The notes under the pieces: generated by a model
Seen by the model: the letters and a program-made list of their open reading frames with translations, nothing else
Databases searched by the model: none
Told to the model about the DNA's origin: nothing
From: Ipomoea triloba
Taxonomy: Eukaryota; Streptophyta; Magnoliopsida; Solanales; Convolvulaceae
Length of the DNA stretch: 64,000 bases
Direction: 5' to 3'
Assembly: GCF_003576645.1 (NCBI RefSeq)
Contig: NC_044920.1
Coordinates: 18,082,529-18,146,528, forward strand
Translations under genes and position numbers: made by a program
Part shown: piece by piece, positions 33,302 to 46,889 of the stretch
How positions within the stretch are numbered: position 1 is the stretch's first letter
Layout of the letters: each line of letters begins with the position of its first letter

Positions 33302-36300
33302 TCAGCTTCCCTTTGCTGCTTCAGTGGCATCCTGTGATTAGGTAAGGGGAGTTAACTTCAAGTTCAAAAGGGGTAGGGGTAGGGATAGGGATATGTAAAA
33401 GTATGGATGTTTTACCTCCTCAACATTAACATCCTTTAGGAGCTCCTCAAGTTGTACTCTTAAATCAGAGAACGAAGGTCGGTCACTAGGACCTTCTTTC
33501 CAACTTCTCTGCATCAACTCAACCAGCTTAGGGTGTGAATCAGTAGGAATTTCTGGTCGAAGACCCTGCCACCACCGCCATACATTTATTTAATTATAAA
33601 AGAATGATGAATTTGGTATACATATCTTAGTCTGTAATGACACGACACAGAGAGCAAACAGCATCTAATATTTTCAGTATCCACCAAACAATATCATATC
33701 TTTTGCTATCACACATATGTATAGGGAAAACAACACTTGTGTATATATATTTCAAAATTGCAGTTTTAAGGTACAAACCTGTCTCACACCTACTGCAGCT
33801 TGTAAAGGGGTCATGGTGTTATATGGGACCTGCATCATCAAGGAGACAAAGTTTACCTTTCGAAAAGAACAGCCGGGGTTTTCTTTCTAAGAGAGATTGA
33901 TACCTTGGCTGTTGCAAGTTCCCAAAGAACAATTGCGAAACTGAATACATCTGCTCTCTGGTCATACGCTTGATGATTTATCACCTGGGATGAAGACATT
34001 CAAACATGCATCACACAGATATTGTTACATAGTGCACAGTCCCAGGTGAAGAAATGCACAAACTCGGGCACTCTCACCCCAACTGCAGACAAAGATTAAT
34101 TCAAAACCATCAACTACATTCGTAGGATCTCTAACAATCAACCTACTATGTGACAACTGAGGAGAAGGATAAGAATGTTTTTATAATACACACAGTTCAC
34201 TGTAGATCCAACGCAATGCATGGAAACATCTAGTAATGCAGTTTTAACAACGTATCTGTATGCATGGATATTCATTCTATACAAGGACTTTGTGATTTCA
34301 TACCTCAGGGGCCATCCATCTGTATGTTCCAGTCTCAGCTGTCATAACACCCTCTTTACTCTGGAACCGAGCAACACCAAAATCTGCCACTTTTACAACC
34401 TAGTGAAAGATTACAAAATCAATATAAGCAAGTTATACCAAAGATTCACAGGAGAATATAAACCTACAAATAATTGATAAACAAATAAGGCCAACATCTT
34501 GGCACAAAGACATATTCAAGTTCACTTCACTCCTCCCCACAGTGATTATATACAGGGTCTTTATATGGTCTCAATACACTAAAAGTCAGAAAATCTCTCA
34601 ACAGGTAATGGATGAAACTGGGGGAAAAGGATAGTATATTCCAATTTGTGATGCAATTATCAGTAAATTTGCTAATGAAAACAATCCTCAATTTGAGAAA
34701 TCAAATGAGTTTTATGATTTCCAAGTCATATCCCAGGCAACTAGAAATTAAAAATAACAGAAGCTTCTAGAAATATGTTCATTTGATCATCCCTATGACC
34801 AGATAATCAGTATTCATCCCTTTATGGAATAATAATGATTTTTTCATACAAGCATACACACACCCACTTGTAGTCACTCATCAGACAGGTGAAAATAAGA
34901 AATGGAATTATCTTCAGTGTCAGGAGGAATACTTCTTCATTTGGCAAATGCAACGCCAAGAACACAAAAAGAAAGAAAATATATTCCAATAAGAGGGAAT
35001 ATCTAAAAGACCAACATAGGGTAAGAAAACCAACTACTCCAATATATCTTAGCAAAACAATGTACAAACTTTAGCGGGCAGAAGCTCACTAATTGTATTA
35101 TCATGTTACTCATGTATTGGAAATAGAAGGATAAACGACAAATTCTTCTTTCATTGCTGCAATTAAAGACTGCATGCAAAATGTAACTCAATTCTGTACA
35201 GAAGAATTGAGAAGCTAAAATGCAGATAGTAATTGCACACATGGAGAACTTCATAAAAATGTAATCCATTCAAGTCATCATTTATGACCCTGCAACATTG
35301 TCCCATGCAATGAAACACATTGTTACCTACTCTGTTCTCGTGCCAAATTGCCAATGTTGAGATTATGCAAAGAACAACAAAAATTTTGCATTCACAAACC
35401 AATACCTTGTCTTCATCTATAAGCAAATTTGCAGTTTTCAGATCTCTATGGATTATATTGTTTTGATGCAAATATTCCATTCCTTTGCAAACATCAATTG
35501 CAAATCTCAATAGTTGTGAGAGCTTCAACGTATTATGGTACCGATGCAAATAATCATACAAGCTTCCACCAGACATGTATTCTACATGAGGCATTAATAG
35601 CAACATATTAGTAAGCGTACATCTCTAGTTTGCATTCACTAATTGAAAAATACAGCTGATGGCAAGAGCTTGCAAATTCATATCCAAAATATGAAACAGA
35701 TAACTTTAGATACAGTATTAGGTGAGAAAACTATACTCAATTAACAGCTTTAATAAACTAAGAGAATGGACAAATGAACAATAATAAATTACTATAAGAG
35801 CAGGCCTAACAAAATGCCAAATGGTGCTACACTAAAGTTGTTCTCAAGCCATCAGAATTACCACACAGACATTAGTCCAAAAACATAGCAAAAACACAGG
35901 AAGTATTTGCTACGGATATGTAATTGTGTACCTGTGACAATGCACAACAGAGGTGGTTTTGAGCAGGCACCAATGAAGCGTACAACATTTTTATGTTGAA
36001 CCTGCCTGCATATAATGCAAAAGACCACATAAAATCAACAAGTAGATAGCCACACAAATATGCCACACTAACTGCCCATAAGGATAAGTACTAAAGTACT
36101 TTCTACCCATTTCAAGTATTGATGTTGTTTTCAAATAGATTTGGATATCAAAAATTTATAGCAAGATAAACCAGTGAGATGGGATATGAAGAACACATCT
36201 ACTAATAAGAGCTACAACTATTTACCTTAAAATAGCAACTTCTTGAGCAAACTCCTTCTTCAAAGAGTCATTTAAATGTTCAGATCTAAGGACCTTCACC

Positions 36301-39300
36301 GCAACATCAAGACCAAGATATACACCACGATACCTTTTCCACGGAAATATTATAGAGAAAACAATACCATAAGAGGTTACAATAATAGGAAAATACATAT
36401 AAAACATTACTGAGATATATCTAACTTACAGATCACCACAAGATCCTGATGCAATCTTTTTCCCTATCTTCAGTAATCTTCTGTCAATTTCCCAATCTTC
36501 AAATTTTGCTTGTGCAGAAATAGCTTTTTCCACTGATGACTGAGAATGTGAAGAACCAGACCATGACCCCTACATTACCAAATAGAACCCAAAATTGTCA
36601 ATAGAAATGGTTTGTCTATGTCAGCTGCTTTGATATATTTAGAAACTAAGAAAAGTAAATAGAAAATCACAAGAAGAAAACTAACATCCAATGGCTATGA
36701 AGCTCAACCACAAGGTCCTCAAATGCTAGTAAGAATCTTGAGAATTCAAGACATATATATATGATTTTGCATTTGAAATTTATAATTATTTATGGAAATA
36801 AAAATAGAAAACAAACTGCTGACAAAAGCAGAATAAAAGTAACAATAAATATATTCTGTTGTGTGGCAAATTAGCAAAGCGTAAGATGGGGAAAAAATCG
36901 CTGGAGTCAACTCTCATTAACCAAACTGGACACATAAAATGAGTTAAGGGAGTAGTAAGCAATGCCCTCCTGTTAATAATTAAATAATGTTTTAACCTCA
37001 AGGGACATTTTTGGAATTTCATTTCCTAAAACCAAAAACAAAATTAGGAGGCCATAAAAGGTGGATTTGCTGGAAAAAATGGTTGGTCCTACTGTGGCGT
37101 TCATGCTCTACCCAGAAAAATGTGGCACCTGCTATTGCTTACCTAGAATGCATTAAAGAGGACTACATACACTTTGGTTCATTCTATGTCATTGTGATTG
37201 AAAAAAATAAATAAATAAATAATTTAGAAGAATCCACTTCTTATTCTATGCTTGCAGTTCAGTCTAAATTCAAGGTTTCAAAGCAATGTGCAGGAGGATC
37301 AAAGAGGAGCAAAAAATAGAGACACCAAGGAATTGTGATGACTGCAGCTTTGAAACCTCCCAATTCACCTGAAAAATCACACTGTTTGCATGAATAATAA
37401 CACATCTGTTGAATGGTTAGAGTTTTGTTTTATACTTCTCCATAGCAATGCCTTTCTCTGCTCCCCAAAATTTCTCCCTTCAACATTTGCTCAAAACCCT
37501 AAAACTTGTTTCTCTTCAAGTTCTTGTGGGTCCAATACCCAGCAACACAATGCTTAACTAGTTCATGGCTCAATGACAGATGATGAAAAGTTGGCCCTTT
37601 GGAGATCCAATTTCAATAATAATTCAGCTCATGTACTGGACAAACATCTCATATATGGCTTTTGTAAAATGGTGAAGGTTTGTTATTTGAGAAAATGAAG
37701 CTATACTAGCAAAAATCTGTAGATATACACATGCTATACATTTTCTTCTTCCTTTAGGTTTTAGGGTATGCAATATTAAACAGGTCCCTTAGAGTTTACA
37801 CTTCATTTGAAAAATGTTGTCTTATATATATACATTGAAATGAAGCCAACTTCTAGCAGAGAAGTTATAAAATGTGTATAAGCAAGTGATTACCTCACTT
37901 CTAGCAATTGCCTTTTCCAATTCTTCAAGCATAACCTTTGGATCCTGAGCACAACATTGCAAAGTCAGCAACATTTGGACTCACCACACATTCCTGTCAT
38001 GCAAGAATATAATCACAATGCTCACTTTTTATCATATATTTGTGCTATCCTATGACAACTACCTTGTGAAAGGTTGTCCTAATGACTTCAAAGATCTATT
38101 TTTGTCTCTCATAATCAATGAGAAGAAATCAATGTGAACCTATGCAACTTAGAGATGAAATTAGTATGCATTTACATTGCATCAAATTATAAATGGGGAT
38201 CATCAAAATTGATTATTTCATGCAAGACTTGGTTATGTTTTAGCAATCAGCAGCATTATTATGCACTGATATCTAAGCACATAAAAACAGAATGTTATAT
38301 CTAACTAGATGCTGTTAAGGATATAACAACAAAATGTTTAAATCTATGGATGAAATGACAAAACAAACCACAATTTGGCACATCAAAAAGAGATGGGGTT
38401 CAACCCAGGCCATTGTGAGGCTTAGCCAACCACTAGGCTATAGGCTATAGGCTAAGACCTGAATCTTGGACAATATAAACCATACCTCAACAGGCCATCC
38501 ATCCACCACAAATACATCTAACGAGTAGCCATCAGTTGTGGAGAATACATGAGCTTCACGGATGTTAAGTCCTATGTCAGAGAGCAAAGCAGAAAGCTAG
38601 AACAAAAGGGAGGAAATCAGGTGCGATACAACTCCAACGCAAAACAAATGATGAGAAGAGAAGTACATTCACTAAAAAATAAATCCCTTCCAATAAAAAT
38701 ATAGAAAAACAATGCTCTAAATGATCAATAATGCATTTTATTGTCTAAATTCTAGTCTCAATCCTTGAAATTATGTAGCTGACCTAAAGTCTAATGAAAA
38801 TAATGTGCCTTAAACCCATTAAAAAATAAATAAATAAAGGAGACAGTTCAGTACTTTAGTCAGATTCTTAAAGTTTATCAAGGACACTGCTAGCAATCAG
38901 AATTAGCTTGTCCCACAATGATTTCTTATTTTGATAGCTAAGGAAGTTTAATAAAGCACCACAGGTGTGCAACCCCAGTCAACCACCAACAAAGAATCCA
39001 ACAATAGCCCAACAATAGCTACCGTCAATCCCATTTCACAAAAAATCTAGGATGAATTGCAAAAACAAATTTTCAGACACAGTTCTATCTTCCTCTGGAT
39101 TTTCTATCTTTGCACTCTTACTCCACCCTCCCAATTCCAAACTTCTCAGTTCTCTTTCCATGTTAGGTATTTAGTAGTTCAGTAGTAAGTTCCCAAGTGA
39201 ATAAAGGGGCTTGGCAGAACCAATGTATGCAGTTTTTTAACCAATTACATGGTTTCTTAAACCTTGTTTATTCTCTTCAGATATGATCTAAGAATTAAAA

Positions 39301-42300
39301 AGAGCCCACCTTTCACAAATTAGCACGCTGGTGATTCACTGGTTTTGTGCCCTAATTTCCATTTAAATCAAGCAATTCACATGTCAAATCATCATATGGT
39401 AACTATATAGGGGCAAAATGAAGTTCAAAATTTGGAATTGATGAAAGAAGGAACAATAATTATGGATAACTGGCCACAAAACAGGTGTATATTGGGAAAG
39501 AAAGAACAAGAATATAGAATAATAATGAAGATAAGAAAACAAAAATCTAGAAAAATGTACAACAGATGTCTAGAAATCCCACTTATCCTAAAAAAGGAAA
39601 GAGATTTCCTAGAAATCCCTTTAAGAAACTTGAATCAACTATCAACTTTTAAAAGTTAGGCCCTAGTAGATATCTTATGCAATGATATCCTACTTGAAAC
39701 ATCACAGATCATAATGAAGATAAATCAGGTCACTGTCTTCAATGGTATAATAACTCAAAGTCAGAGAGACAATAAGATTATCTGTTGCACAAAATTATAA
39801 GGTGATTCTTTATAAACTACATTGTGGATTATCTTGCATTACCTGGCTAAGAAGCTTGGGCTTGTCAATGGTAGAAAATATTACTTCATGGATTGGAATA
39901 CATGAAACCACCTCCCTGCAATTCACCTTCCAGTGGTCAAGTAACTTTTCATGTGGATAATAATATAAATTTATTATGGGAATAGCCTTCCTAATAGGTT
40001 TTGTTATGTTCTTAACGTCATGGGCAAGAAAACATAAGGAAAAAGAAAGAAAGAATAATAGTTGGAACAGGAAAAGAAGAAAATACTGGATTTGCTTGAG
40101 ACCCAAAACTCCATTAGACCCTTTTTGGGATTAAATTTCTGCCTCCCTTTCATTGAAATTGGTTCCCCTTTTTATAGGGTAAAAAACAACTAATAGAATG
40201 GCTAAATAAGCTAAGTAATATGTTGAAATCTTCCAATTTACTTCTAAATATTTAAACTACCTAAATTAATTCGAAGACTAAGAATAATAAGTTAAATAAC
40301 TATTTAGTAATTTCTAAATAACTATTTATTAGTTTCTAAATAACTATTTAGTAATTTATTAATATCTAAACTATGCAATATAATAAAATAAGACTTTCCA
40401 GCAAGCATCAGGTTTGCACTGACATAAGGAATTGCAATGGGGCAGAGCTGGGGCATATTCCCCACCCCCACCGGGGGGAAAAGAATTCTTCTCTACCCCT
40501 GTCCCTGTGGGAAATTACGGGGATGGGGATTCCCAGTCCCCGGTTAACTCCCCAAAAAGTTATTAAAAAAAATAATAAAAAAAAACACTTTCAATCCTAC
40601 AACAAAAGTTCACCAAATATTTAGTTCTTAACCTTAAAAATATGCATGTGTGTGGGCAGGGAATTGGGTAAAATTGCCATCCCTAACATTTACAGTTTTT
40701 TAAACAGCAAGATAGTTCCTGTGTAACAAAGTGAATGGGGTTTTCTTCCAATTTTAAGCTTAATTATCTTTGGCTTTGAGACTGGATCTCTGGAATTACG
40801 GAGACTGATTTCTTATTCATAAGCTGATAAACAGCTATTTATTTTATTCACATATATACTGGGAAGATGCCAAAACATTATGCAAATCTTCCAGGAAAAC
40901 TTACTAAAGTACTTAAAATTTTCCAGAACTGCCTAGCTAAGGGAAGTGCAAAGTCAAATTATGGAGTTTTATTGTTTATGATAAAATTCAACAAAAAAAT
41001 TCCCCCTGATTCTAATATTTGATTATTTGCTAACTAAAAAATCTGTATGCTAGAGTCTCCCAAATGTTTGATATTATAGCCATCTATGTAATCCCCAAAG
41101 CTTCTCACTTCAAGTATCAAAAATAGGGATGGGCAAAAAAGCTAGACCTGAAACCCAATCCAAATTAGTCAGATTGGGTGGAACTGAATCAATTATGGTT
41201 TGGGGATTTGTGAAATTCATATGTCTATTGTTTATACATATATCCAATAATTATATTCAGAAAGGGTTTGGAAATCCTAAAAATTTTAATCCATTTTCCA
41301 ACCCTACCCTAATTTTGCCACTTCACCTCATGGCTCTTGTGCAACTATGCTCTAATTCAAGATTGGAGAAGCCCTTGGATTCAACAGATCATTATTGTTG
41401 AACACCAGTGGAGGAGATGACATCTCAGAGAAAGGTGACAGTGCCACCAATATTGGTGGTGCCTCAAAAGGTGAGGCACCAACTCCTGGAAGATAGGTCA
41501 TAGGTGAATCTTCACACATACAGTGCTGGAGCAGGGAATTCCTAGAAGAAATCTACTGAGCTTAAAGGGTTATTCATTTTTTATTTATTGATGTTATATT
41601 GCTTTGGCTGCTACCTTCCTATGCCTTCTTAAACACATCTAACGAGGCCTCTCTTTCTGAGCTGGTTTAGTGCAGAACATAAGGACCTAACGAAGCTTCA
41701 CAATTTGGACGTTAAGAGGAATATGAGCTCAAAAGAGCTTGTGGTCCACCTCTTTTGCCTACTAACGAAAACCCCATAGTGTTTAATTCTTAGATGTTAC
41801 ACAGCTAGTGAAATGGTGAGTTCTTTTGTTAAAATGTATGTTGACACAATGTTGATACAATAGTTTGTAGTACTCAATGAAAAAGCTATAACTAGAGTGG
41901 CTTGAATCTCAACAGCAGTAGCTGTCATATATTTATTCATGTAAATGTGTCAAAGTTGGAGATTCTTAGCAGGCAAATATAATGTATATGGATGAGAGAT
42001 TGCTTTCAGAGTTTCAGTTTTAAAATTGGGACTCGTGTCGGAAATTTTGGATACCCAAAGGCCAAAGCAAGATCCAAACAGACCAGAAATATTTCAGATA
42101 CCTGAAATAAATTTTGGATCCCAATGCCCACCCCTAGTCAAAATAAATCAGAATGATGGGTTTAATAGTTGGTCAAAATGATGGGTTTAATAGTTGCTCA
42201 AGAAGTTTACTATTAGAAATAAGAAGTTTCAAAAGAAGTTTGCTGAGAAACTACCTTCCGATAATATTTTCTTCAGAACTTCCCACCCTTGTGCCATTGA

Positions 42301-43788
42301 ATTTCTTTCTAACATCCAAATTTAGATCCTTAAGCTTAGAGCAGGCTTCAAAGTCATCCAAACTAGTCCTGTGTCAGTGTGTTTTGTATAGTAAGTTGAC
42401 AAGTAATAGGGCAAAAGAGAGCCGGAAGCAAATACTTATTTAGTAAATGTAGCTTTTCTTATCAAAATGTGAAAATCAGTGATAAAAGTAACTAAAATAA
42501 TCACCTTCTATCAGAATGCGAGGTCCCTTCATCATCGTTTACATTGAAATGTCGCTTTGACATGGAAGAAGATTTTAAAATGTCTTGATCTTCAGTTTCA
42601 TCGACTCTAGTCAAAAAATTCTGCTCAGCAGGCCAGATAAACAAAAAATGAGGCAATGGATAAGAGAGGAGGAAATAAGCAGAAAATCAATTCCATCAGA
42701 AGCTCATAACTATAGTAGCAATAGGTAATGTATTGGACTTCCTAGAGCAATTCTATTATGAGGTCGTTATCTTAGCTCTATGACCTTCCAGCCCCATTCA
42801 GGATCCTTTCTCCAGTCTCATCAAATATCATTATCTAAATCTGACTAAATCAATCTATTTTTAGCCAAAACGGAGAATCACCAATCAAGAGGAGGTTTGG
42901 CTCACCAGTCACCACTACCCATATAATTAAAACACAAGGAAATACAAGAGAGGAAGATGAAGCCTGGTCTCTAAAGAAATCAAAGATGCAACTAAATTAA
43001 TAAGACACATGTTATATGAAGTGCGCTTATTCAATAAGCCACCCCTTTAAAACCCTTTAAAATCTTCTTATCTAGTCTGTTAAATGTAACTTAATGCTTT
43101 CAAAAATCCCATTCTGTTCCTATCCTAAGCCCAAACATGCATAAATTAGCTATCTAGCATTCTAGCAAATGCAAAAAAGCAGGAGGGTGAATGCCACTTT
43201 TGAGCATCAGTATAAGATGTATTTGCTTAAGCTGAAGCAGAAAGTGCTGGCAATTAGCAGTTCTATGCTGTATGATGAAATGGTGGAGTACCTCTAGAAA
43301 GCGGACATGGTAAGCAAGGCGCTTATCCTTTGCTTGTATGAGAAGCTTTTGATGCAATAACACATCTTCCACTCTATCCAAATTAATATCCAGCCCATAA
43401 CTAAAACAAAAATTCCACCATAATTGACAAGGTGTTTAAAATTCATGTAAAAAGCAACATTAAATTCTAATCTACATTTTTTTTTTTTGAAACACTAATC
43501 TACATTTCATCATCCTACATTTTAATAAAATTTCAATTAAAAAAAGTGAAATGGATCTCGTAAGATATATATATATATATATATAAAGCCAAACTTCCAT
43601 GAGCTCCGAGTTACATTAATCTCCATATATTTAATAAATAAAAAAAAAAGGATTTAAAAGGAAATCCAATTCAATAGGTCTCCCAATCAATATACTAACT
43701 TATACTAAATCTACATTAATCCTGTAAATAGAAGTATATCCTTAAGATCCATCTTCAAATAGTCGACACAAGAAAAATAAAGAAAATA

Positions 43789-43832
<44 letters not shown>

Positions 43833-44116
43833 AGAAAGAAAGAAAGAAATAAAGAAAGATGTTATTAGCGTGTGAGACGAAACCTAGAAGGCAAGCGAAT
43901 GAAGTGAGCTTCCAACTGCTCCCTGAGCAATTCCGGATTTCTAGTCACCTCCTCATTCCCACTCTCCAACAGCCGCTTGTACACTTCGTTCCTTATGTCG
44001 TAAGTTCCTCCTCCTCCTCCTCCTCCTCCTCCTCCTCCTCCTCCTCCTCCGCCACCGGAGCTACCGACGCTCCGAGGCGGCGACGAGCTCTCCCCCATAC
44101 CTTCTCGAAAATCCAT
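33302..44116 (-). CDS. ACT-domain Raf-like protein kinase, 15 exons
   Basis: Minus-strand exons (all GT/AG, phases consistent): 44116-43884, 43400-43292, 42620-42505, 39915-39843, 38596-38486, 37944-37894, 36569-36430, 36333-36226, 36005-35932, 35581-35406, 34399-34304, 33984-33904, 33829-33779, 33565-33416, 33331-33302. The sum is 1599 nt, 532 residues. The N-terminus has a run of about 17 Gly encoded by a GGA repeat. Residues about 160-214 are an ACT domain ([38 protein letters not shown]). Residues about 258-523 are the kinase: [10 protein letters not shown] loop, Lys291 (VAVKVL), [10 protein letters not shown] with Asp385, DFG Asp403, GTYRWMAPE, and [16 protein letters not shown]. This matches the plant STY8/STY17/STY46-type group C Raf-like kinases, cytosolic Ser/Thr/Tyr kinases some of which phosphorylate chloroplast transit peptides. 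All key residues are present, so it should be functional. I chose the first ATG; a second in-frame Met (residue 7) is possible. Confidence 0.92.
40422..40688. mobile_element. Possible small hAT-type element
   Basis: The left end reads AGGAATTGCAATGGGGC and the right end, reversed, TAGGGATGGCAATTTTACCC, with G/C-rich sequence just inside. The target duplication is unclear, so this is tentative. Confidence 0.3.
41125..42137. mobile_element. Non-autonomous hAT-type element in the kinase intron
   Basis: The left tip AGGGATGGGCA and the right tip (reverse complement CTAGGGGTGGGCA) are hAT-like inverted ends. Flanking TCAAAAAT (41117-41124) and TCAAAATA (42138-42145) look like a slightly decayed 8-bp target duplication. 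No transposase is visible. Confidence 0.55.
43797..43858. repeat. AAAG microsatellite in kinase intron 1
   Basis: (GAAA)n of roughly 60 bp inside the first intron, just beyond the exon 1 donor. Confidence 0.9.
44006..44051 (-). repeat. GGA trinucleotide repeat encoding the kinase poly-glycine tract
   Basis: (CTC)n on the plus strand, read as GGA/Gly codons on the minus strand within exon 1. Length polymorphism is expected. Confidence 0.85.
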
Positions 44117-44610
44117 CTATGCGCATGCACTTTCCCGCACAATTTCTGTACAAGAAGGATGAAAAATGAGGCAACCAAAGTCAAATAACTTCCATGGCGG
44201 TTGACCGGGTGATCGGAGAGTATCTAAAGGGTGAAGGAATCAGACAGGAATTTCAGTGAAGAAGCGTGAGAAAAATGGTCCGCCATTACCAATAGAAAGT
44301 GGAAACTCAGGTCCTTCTTTCTCGCTCTGCGTGTCTGAAGAGAAGAAAACGGAAGGTTTGAAAAACGCAACGAAAGGTGTGAGTGTGTGAGAGAGAGAGA
44401 GAGGCGGGGACAAAAGTGGAGTTGGAACTTGGAAATGGATAGGGTTCTAATAAAGACGTGTATGACGTGTGACAATAACTGTAATAAATTACTCCGTAGC
44501 TGATCTAAAATAGAATCATTCAACTTAGACCCTCCAAGTTTGCGCTTGTAACGGATGCACCCCAAAACTTTTAATCCTTCTCTCTCTTCTTCTTTGTTTT
44601 TTTTTTTTTA
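44117..44610 (-). promoter_or_regulatory. 5' region of the kinase gene
   Basis: Presumed 5' untranslated region and promoter on the minus strand. It includes a (CT)n tract at about 44390-44402 (GA on the plus strand), common in plant 5' leaders. No clear TATA box was identified. Confidence 0.4.
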
Positions 44611-45043
44611 AATGTCATATAGGCCTTTGAACTTTACTTATAAAATCAATTAGGCCCTAAACATTTTAAAGTTGCAATTAAATTCATCAACATTGCATTT
44701 TGATGCAATGAAGTTCAAAAATTAGTTAGTGACTCACTATCACAGGTCACTACGATTCCAACAACCCTTTGACGCAAATTCTGACAAAAAAACTACCCCT
44801 CCATGATCAGCGACTAGTCTCCTTCCTTCTCTACAACCAGTGATTGGTCACCGATCATTTTTCATTGGAATTTGTACTGGAAGGGAGTCAGAACCCTAGT
44901 AATCTGTGATAGCAGGTTACTAATCAACTTTTTGACTTCATTGCACCAAAATACAATGTTGATGGGTTTAATTGCAACTTTAAAATGTTTAGAGGCCTAA
45001 TTGACTTTTCAAGTAAAGTTCGATAGCTTATTTGACCATTTTC
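44611..45043. mobile_element. MITE with about 140-bp terminal inverted repeats
   Basis: The left arm (AATTAGGCCCTAAACATTTT, then AAAGTTGCAATTAAA, ATCAACATTGCATTTTG) is mirrored on the right (44890-45040). The internal 120 bp is unique. It lies just upstream of the kinase gene. No ORF. Confidence 0.7.
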
Positions 45044-46020
45044 CTTTTTTTTTAAAATAAATTATACTAAGGTGATCTCACTTTTGTCGAACTAATCCTA
45101 AGCCCACAGAACCCCTCTCATAGAGCCAATGCAGAGGTAAATCGTGAGTCACAAAATCAGCACATCTGGTCATATTCTTGTCTACATGTGCGCATAAGGG
45201 ATCCAATTCAGACCTTGCATAATCCTTGGGCCTTTTTTCCATACATGTTTCTAGTGGGATTCAACCCCTCACATTGTTGCCTCCAGTAATAATTTTTAAG
45301 TTAGGCGACGAACCAAAGGGAAAATGAATTGTGATTCTGTGGGAAATAAATAAGGTGGAAATAAGTACGAATTCAAATTTTATTGTTTGGTAGGTAGGAA
45401 TATAATTATTAAAATTTTCAATTATAATGTTTGGTTTATATGGAAATTGAAAGTAATTGCAATCGGTAGGAAAAGATGTGGGATTATAATGGATGACAAT
45501 TTGGTCCTTACACTCCAAAATTTCTTCCCATGTATTATGGGATTTAAATTCCTATGCAGATATATGATTTTCAATTCCTCAAATTTGAGAAATTGTAATT
45601 CCATAAAATTGCAATTTATCCTAACGAAAATTTGAAAATTTTCACTTCTTGGAATTAAGGGTTCATTTGGAAACTTGAAATTTTTTATTTTTATTTTTTT
45701 TGGAAAATGATTTCCATAAAATGACTCACTAAAATATAATTTAATTTTCTTATGTTTGGCTGAAGTAGGTCATAAAACCATCTTTTTCTTTTTGACTGAA
45801 AATTAATAAATTGCATTTTTTTTGTTCATTTTCTTGAAAATGAATAGTACAAGTGGTGATGGGGATGATGGTGTGGTGGTAAGTAAGGCTATTCCATAGT
45901 CAAATTCAACAATTGAACTCTTGACGTTTGGTTAAGGATACATAAGTCTTCTTCCACTCAACCATGCCTCCCAAGTTATGATTGTTCTCATTTGAATAAA
46001 GGAGGACGATTGAGAAATTT
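45044..46020. other. Intergenic DNA without recognised genes
   Basis: I see no gene. The stretch 45355-45660 is AT-rich with several inverted words (GGAATTTAAATTCC-like) and may be an old MITE, but its ends could not be placed. Confidence 0.4.
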
Positions 46021-46023
46021 TTA

Positions 46024-46444
46024 AGGGGGTGTTTGGTTGGATGGAAAACATTTTCCATTTTCCATATGGAAAATGTTTTCCTACAAGTTGAGGAAAACGA
46101 CTTTTTATGTTGTTTGGTTGGGTAGAAAACAATTTCCATGGAAAAAGTTTTCCTTAACGATGAGGAAAACATTTTCCATGGAAAACTAGTGTTACAATTT
46201 TGCCCCCACCAAACTTTATTAATTACTCTTATTATTATATTATTATTATTATTGTGTAGGGTTATTTATGTCATTATACACATTATTCCTTATCATTCCA
46301 AACCCAACCAAACAATGGAATTCATATTCCCAGTAATTTCTTTTCCACCAACCAAACAATAGAATCCATTTTCCTAGTAATTTGTTTTCCATGGAATTTG
46401 AATTCCATTTCCTTCAAATATTTTCCAGCGAACCAAACGGGCTG
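46024..46444. mobile_element. Tourist-like (PIF/Harbinger-type) MITE
   Basis: The left end AGGGGGTGTTTGGTTGG and right end AACCAAACGGGCTG are the conserved inverted tips of Tourist-like MITEs; TTA flanks both sides (46021-46023 and 46445-46447). The interior repeats TTTTCCATGGAAAA. Confidence 0.6.
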
Positions 46445-46447
46445 TTA

Positions 46448-46889
46448 CTAATAAATAGTTATATTAACTTCATATATATATATATATATATCCCTCATGC
46501 GCAATCCACTGGTATGGATACCTACTACCTATATACACAATAATAATTGCATATATATACGGAGTATACATACTATATTAGTGAAAACTTTTTGGGGTTG
46601 GCCCCCACTAAACCGGTTCCTCTGTCCCTATCATACACACACATATTGCACGTGCAAATATACACACATGCTGAGAAAAATGGTCTAAAATAATTAACGG
46701 GTTAACAAGAAATTAATTCTAAAAATACCCATAAGATTAAAAATCGTTTGCCCACATTCAAGAAAATATTCTCCACACCATAAAGCGAAATGGTGCATAA
46801 GAATAAACATTAATAATTCATTATCTTTAGTGTTTAATAGATTCTATACACAAATATCTTTTGCTATGATAAAGACCTAGTTAAAAAAG
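46448..46889. other. Intergenic DNA without recognised genes
   Basis: Contains a TA microsatellite near 46472-46490; otherwise nothing recognisable. Confidence 0.5.

Larger units (their letters stand above)
39916..42504 (-). other. Large intron 3 of the kinase gene, with transposon insertions
   Basis: A 2589-bp intron, much longer than the others. It contains a probable 1-kb hAT-type element (41125-42137) and a possible smaller one (about 40422-40688). Confidence 0.7.

Noticed and set aside
43859..44188. Plus-strand ORF with a poly-Ser run
   Set aside because: Shadow of kinase exon 1; the poly-Ser is the complement frame of the GGA repeat.
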